Shown here in pieces: positions 61,126-64,000 of a DNA stretch of 64,000 bases; position 1 is the first letter of the stretch, and every line of letters starts with the position of its first letter. The translations under genes and the position numbers were made by a program. Location: the NCBI RefSeq assembly GCF_964355755.1, contig NC_092678.1, forward strand, positions 3,794,922 to 3,858,921, read 5' to 3'. Below the pieces are notes generated by a model. It made no database searches. It saw nothing but the letters and a program-made list of their open reading frames with translations, and had not been told where the DNA came from. The stretch comes from Antedon mediterranea. Taxonomy: Eukaryota; Echinodermata; Crinoidea; Comatulida; Antedonidae.

Positions 61126-61609
61126 ATCGCACTTGACATCTGCTAAATTTAGAAAGAAAATTAGAATTTTAACTTTCTGAGGGCTGAAATAGAGGTAGAG
61201 AGAGATGTTAGTTAAAGTAGTAGGTGCTTTTAATAAGCAAAAAAAAATTATTTCTGGTAGATTCAAAACAAAAAGTATGTGTTATCTATTTTGTTTTTGT
61301 TATTGAAGAAAGTAAAATCAAGAATAGATTGATTAAGATATGTGTTATAAAGACAACTAAAAACAATTTATCATACTACTTTTACTAAATGATTTTCTCA
61401 CTACCATTAATGACGTGATCAATCTTGTCCTAAAGTACACACTATAAAGGCGAGACAATAAGATGAATGAGACTTAGAAGAAGTAGGATGATCACAAAAT
61501 CTACATCATGAATATATAATAAATTAATCTATAAAATAATTTTATAGATATGATGATTATGTTGTATTATATGCACTTATAGTACTTATTTAGGCCTCTT
61601 TAGCACTTA

Positions 61610-61752
61610 TTAAAGCTGTGGACCTTATTCAGTTGTAGACCTTGTTCAACTATGAACCTATTGTGGACCTTATTCAACTGGAAATATTGTGGCAATATTC
61701 GTCTGTGGCCCTTATTCAACTATTGAACTAATTTGTGGCACTTATTCGATTC
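61610..61752. repeat. Degenerate short tandem repeat
   Basis: TGTGGACCTTATTCAACT and variants recur five to six times with irregular spacing. Confidence 0.6.
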
Positions 61753-62670
61753 AACTAATATGATACTTTCTACTAGGATGCTTTCTTTTACTATATACTG
61801 TTTAGCCTTTATTGCCTACTGTAATAATTTAAATACCATGCAAAGTAATAACTGCAGTATGCCTATACTTAATTTCATTTCAATACTACTGTAGTTTTCC
61901 TCAGAAAAAAATTTTCAATTTGAATCTAATCATTTGAATCCATCAAGTTATAATTATCATCGATGTGGATCTTCATGCACAATCATTGTTGACTACAAAA
62001 TCTGATGCACCTGGCAGCAATTCATCAAACGATGTTAATTACAGGTCAATATACAATATATTGAGAGACAAAAACGACAAAAATATGCGAGCATTAACAC
62101 ATGCAAGTTTTGCCTGGTATATCTATCAAAAATATGGTAGTGCTTGATGCTTGGTGGTTAAGTGCACACCTTAAAATGGTAGGGTCAGCGTTCAATTCAA
62201 TAAAAAAAAAAAGATTAGAGGTGGTTCTAATATTTATTAAAGTTCCAATACAAACACAAGATTTGTCATAACCAAAACCAGTTGCCATAAGTCATAAAAA
62301 AAAAATGTTTACAAAAACAATAGCCTAGTACAAATCATCTAAATATATTATAAATGTCATGTGACTCTTTTTAAAATTCATGAATATTTATAATGTATTT
62401 CATCATCACCATATTTGTCTGTGTGAATATTTCTACATAATGTTCCATAAATTATTCCAGCAATGCTTGAAGCTTTTTAAAAAAATGTATATATTTTTGG
62501 GGGTTTTGGAAATTGTCAAAAATACAGTGGAATTCTGCTTCTTTTGTACACCTATTCAGGGGACACATCTACAGTGTTAAGGGAATACTTTCCTGTGAAA
62601 TTAATGAAGAGAAATCTATGTTTAAATACTATGGCCAACACCTATTCAGGGACACTTTGTTGGGTCCCTT
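61753..62670. other. Intergenic DNA
   Basis: CACCTATTCAGGGGACAC near 62550 and CACCTATTCAGGGACAC near 62640 form a short duplication around 90 bp apart. No gene recognised. Confidence 0.4.
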
Positions 62671-63516
62671 AAGCATGGTTGCCACTAGCGACGCAACACA
62701 AGGACGTAACGCAACGCAAGTGAATTGACCAATCACAAGCGATGGCTTATTCGCTTGTGATTGCTAACTGTCTATAACTTCGCTTGTCATTGGTTAAAAC
62801 GCTTGCGTTGCGTTTATGTCCTTGCGTTGCGTTTACGTCCTTGCGTTGCGTTTACGTCCTTGCGTTGCGTTTACGTCCTTGCGTTGCGTTTACGTCCTTG
62901 CGTTGCGTTTACGTCCTTGCGTTGCGTTTACGTCCTTGCGTTGCGTTTACGTCCTTGCGTTACGTTTACGTCCTTGCGTTACGTTTACGTCCTTGCGTTA
63001 CGTTTACGTCCTTGCGTTGCGTTTACGTCCTTGCGTTGCGTTTATGTCCTTGCGTTACGTTTACGTCCTTGCGTTGCGTTTACGTCCTTGCGTTGCGTTT
63101 ATGTCCTTGCGTTACGTTTACGTCCTTGCGTTGCGTTTACGTCCTTGCGTTACGTTTACGTCCTTGCGTTGCGTTTACGTCCTTGCGTTGCGTTTATGTC
63201 CTTGCGTTACGTTTACGTCCTTGCGTTGCGTTTACGTCCTTGCGTTGCGTTTATGTCCTTGCGTTACGTTTACGTCCTTGCGTTGCGTTTACGTCCTTGC
63301 GTTACGTTTACGTCCTTGCGTTGCGTTTACGTCCTTGCGTTGCGTTTATGTCCTTGCGTTACGTTTACGTCCTTGCGTTGCGTTTACGTCCTTGCGTTGC
63401 GTTTATGTCCTTGCGTTGCGTTTACGTCCTTGCGTTACGTTTACGTCCTTGCGTTGCGTTTACGTCCTTGCGTTGCGTTTACGTCCTTGCGTTACGTTCT
63501 AGTGGGAACCAAGCTT
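62671..63516. mobile_element. MITE copy 2 with internal satellite expansion (846 bp)
   Basis: Same ends as copy 1 (AAGCATGGTT... and ...AACCAAGCTT) and the same left 132 bp, including the central palindrome. The right-hand TTGCGT motif is expanded to 36 tandem units (62803-63486), so the element is more than four times longer than copy 1. Confidence 0.85.
62803..63501. repeat. 19-bp satellite, 36 units, inside the MITE
   Basis: Unit TTGCGTTRCGTTTAYGTCC with two variable positions. The period is 19, so all three + frames stay open across the array (each giving a Leu/Arg/Cys/Val-rich repeat of 19 residues); this is a consequence of a stop-free unit, not evidence for genes. Units 14-21 and 22-29 have the same eight-unit order of variants. 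Confidence 0.95.
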
Positions 63517-64000
63517 CAATAAAGTTCTGTTGTGTACAGCAATTGTTTGGAATTTAATTTGATTCAAATCAAGTTTTTAGTGTTCATGAAGAATGTGATT
63601 AGATTTTATTTCATTTTCCAAATTCTATCCAAAAGAACATGTCAAAACTTCACAAATATTTAAAAATATATTACAAATGGAAAGGTTTTTAACTTGTGTA
63701 TTTAAAATTGATGGATGAAACGTTTCGGACAATGATGGAAAACTTCCGAACTTTAAAGGCTGTAAAGTGGCAGAATATTCATGCTTAGGGGTTTTAAACA
63801 GAATATAAGTGATCATTATTATTTACATCATATTTCTTACTTCATCTTTTTGAACAATACCATATGGAATGGTTAAACGGCGCCATACAAATCAAATGAT
63901 AAATTGGTCAGTAAATAAAACTAATAAAACTGCTCCTGCAAACTTAACATAAATTATTTAATCGATTGAAATAGTTAATCAGTATAACCTTGGCCTAGAT
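63517..64000. other. Right edge of window, nothing recognised
   Basis: AT-rich, no supported feature. Confidence 0.4.

Noticed and set aside
62761-63557. Three overlapping + frames of about 230-257 codons
   Set aside because: They are the three readings of one 19-bp satellite unit without stops; identical repeats in all frames argue against coding.

Overview
This window looks like a piece of an AT-rich animal genome, most likely a marine invertebrate deuterostome such as an echinoderm. The reasons are the intron-containing genes of the tissue inhibitor of metalloproteinases (TIMP) family, which is expanded in echinoderms (sea-cucumber tensilin belongs to it), the decayed non-LTR retrotransposons, the SINE and MITE-like elements and the minisatellites. 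Nothing points to a prokaryote or virus: there are no operons, and only short open frames outside the exons. I cannot name the species from sequence alone.

Layout. 377-2062: the last three exons of a TIMP-like gene (TIMP-A, + strand), whose signal-peptide exon must lie upstream of the window. A LINE tail with a perfect 16-bp direct repeat at its ends sits in its last intron. 2063-26820: intergenic DNA with LINE tails (6.9, 9.8 and 22.4-23.2 kb), small tandem repeats (4.5, 5.8, 11.5 and 20.1 kb), a SINE-type pol III promoter (16.6 kb), a decayed coding-like stretch (17.5 kb), and a palindromic RFX X-box at 19.85 kb with short ORFs diverging from it. 26825-38728: a complete four-exon TIMP-like gene (TIMP-B, + strand) with CCAAT and TATA elements, a signal peptide and the diagnostic mature N-terminus Cys-Thr-Cys. 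A MITE lies in intron 1 and a long foldback in intron 2. 38729-45660: sparse intergenic DNA with a tRNA-like gene at 42.37 kb whose anticodon is the unusual ATC, and a foldback at 45.4 kb. 45660-47720: an 86-bp minisatellite that contains a duplicated 10-unit higher-order block.

49100-55260: a higher-order tandem array of about 1.5-kb units in an A-B-A'-B' order. It is rich in TGACGTCA octamers and alternating GC tracts and ends in a cluster of perfect small hairpins. 55260-62670: mostly unassigned, with a SINE fragment and small repeats. 62671-63516: a second copy of the MITE from TIMP-B intron 1, in which a 19-bp terminal motif has expanded to 36 tandem copies.

The two TIMP genes share exon phases and an identical 122-nt third exon length, so they are tandem paralogs about 25 kb apart. 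By family, their products should be secreted metalloproteinase inhibitors or matrix-stiffening proteins of extracellular matrix. Nearly everything else is repeat-derived. The strongest candidates for something new are the hairpin-bounded dimeric array, the MITE with internal satellite expansion, and the glycine-rich insertion in TIMP-A.
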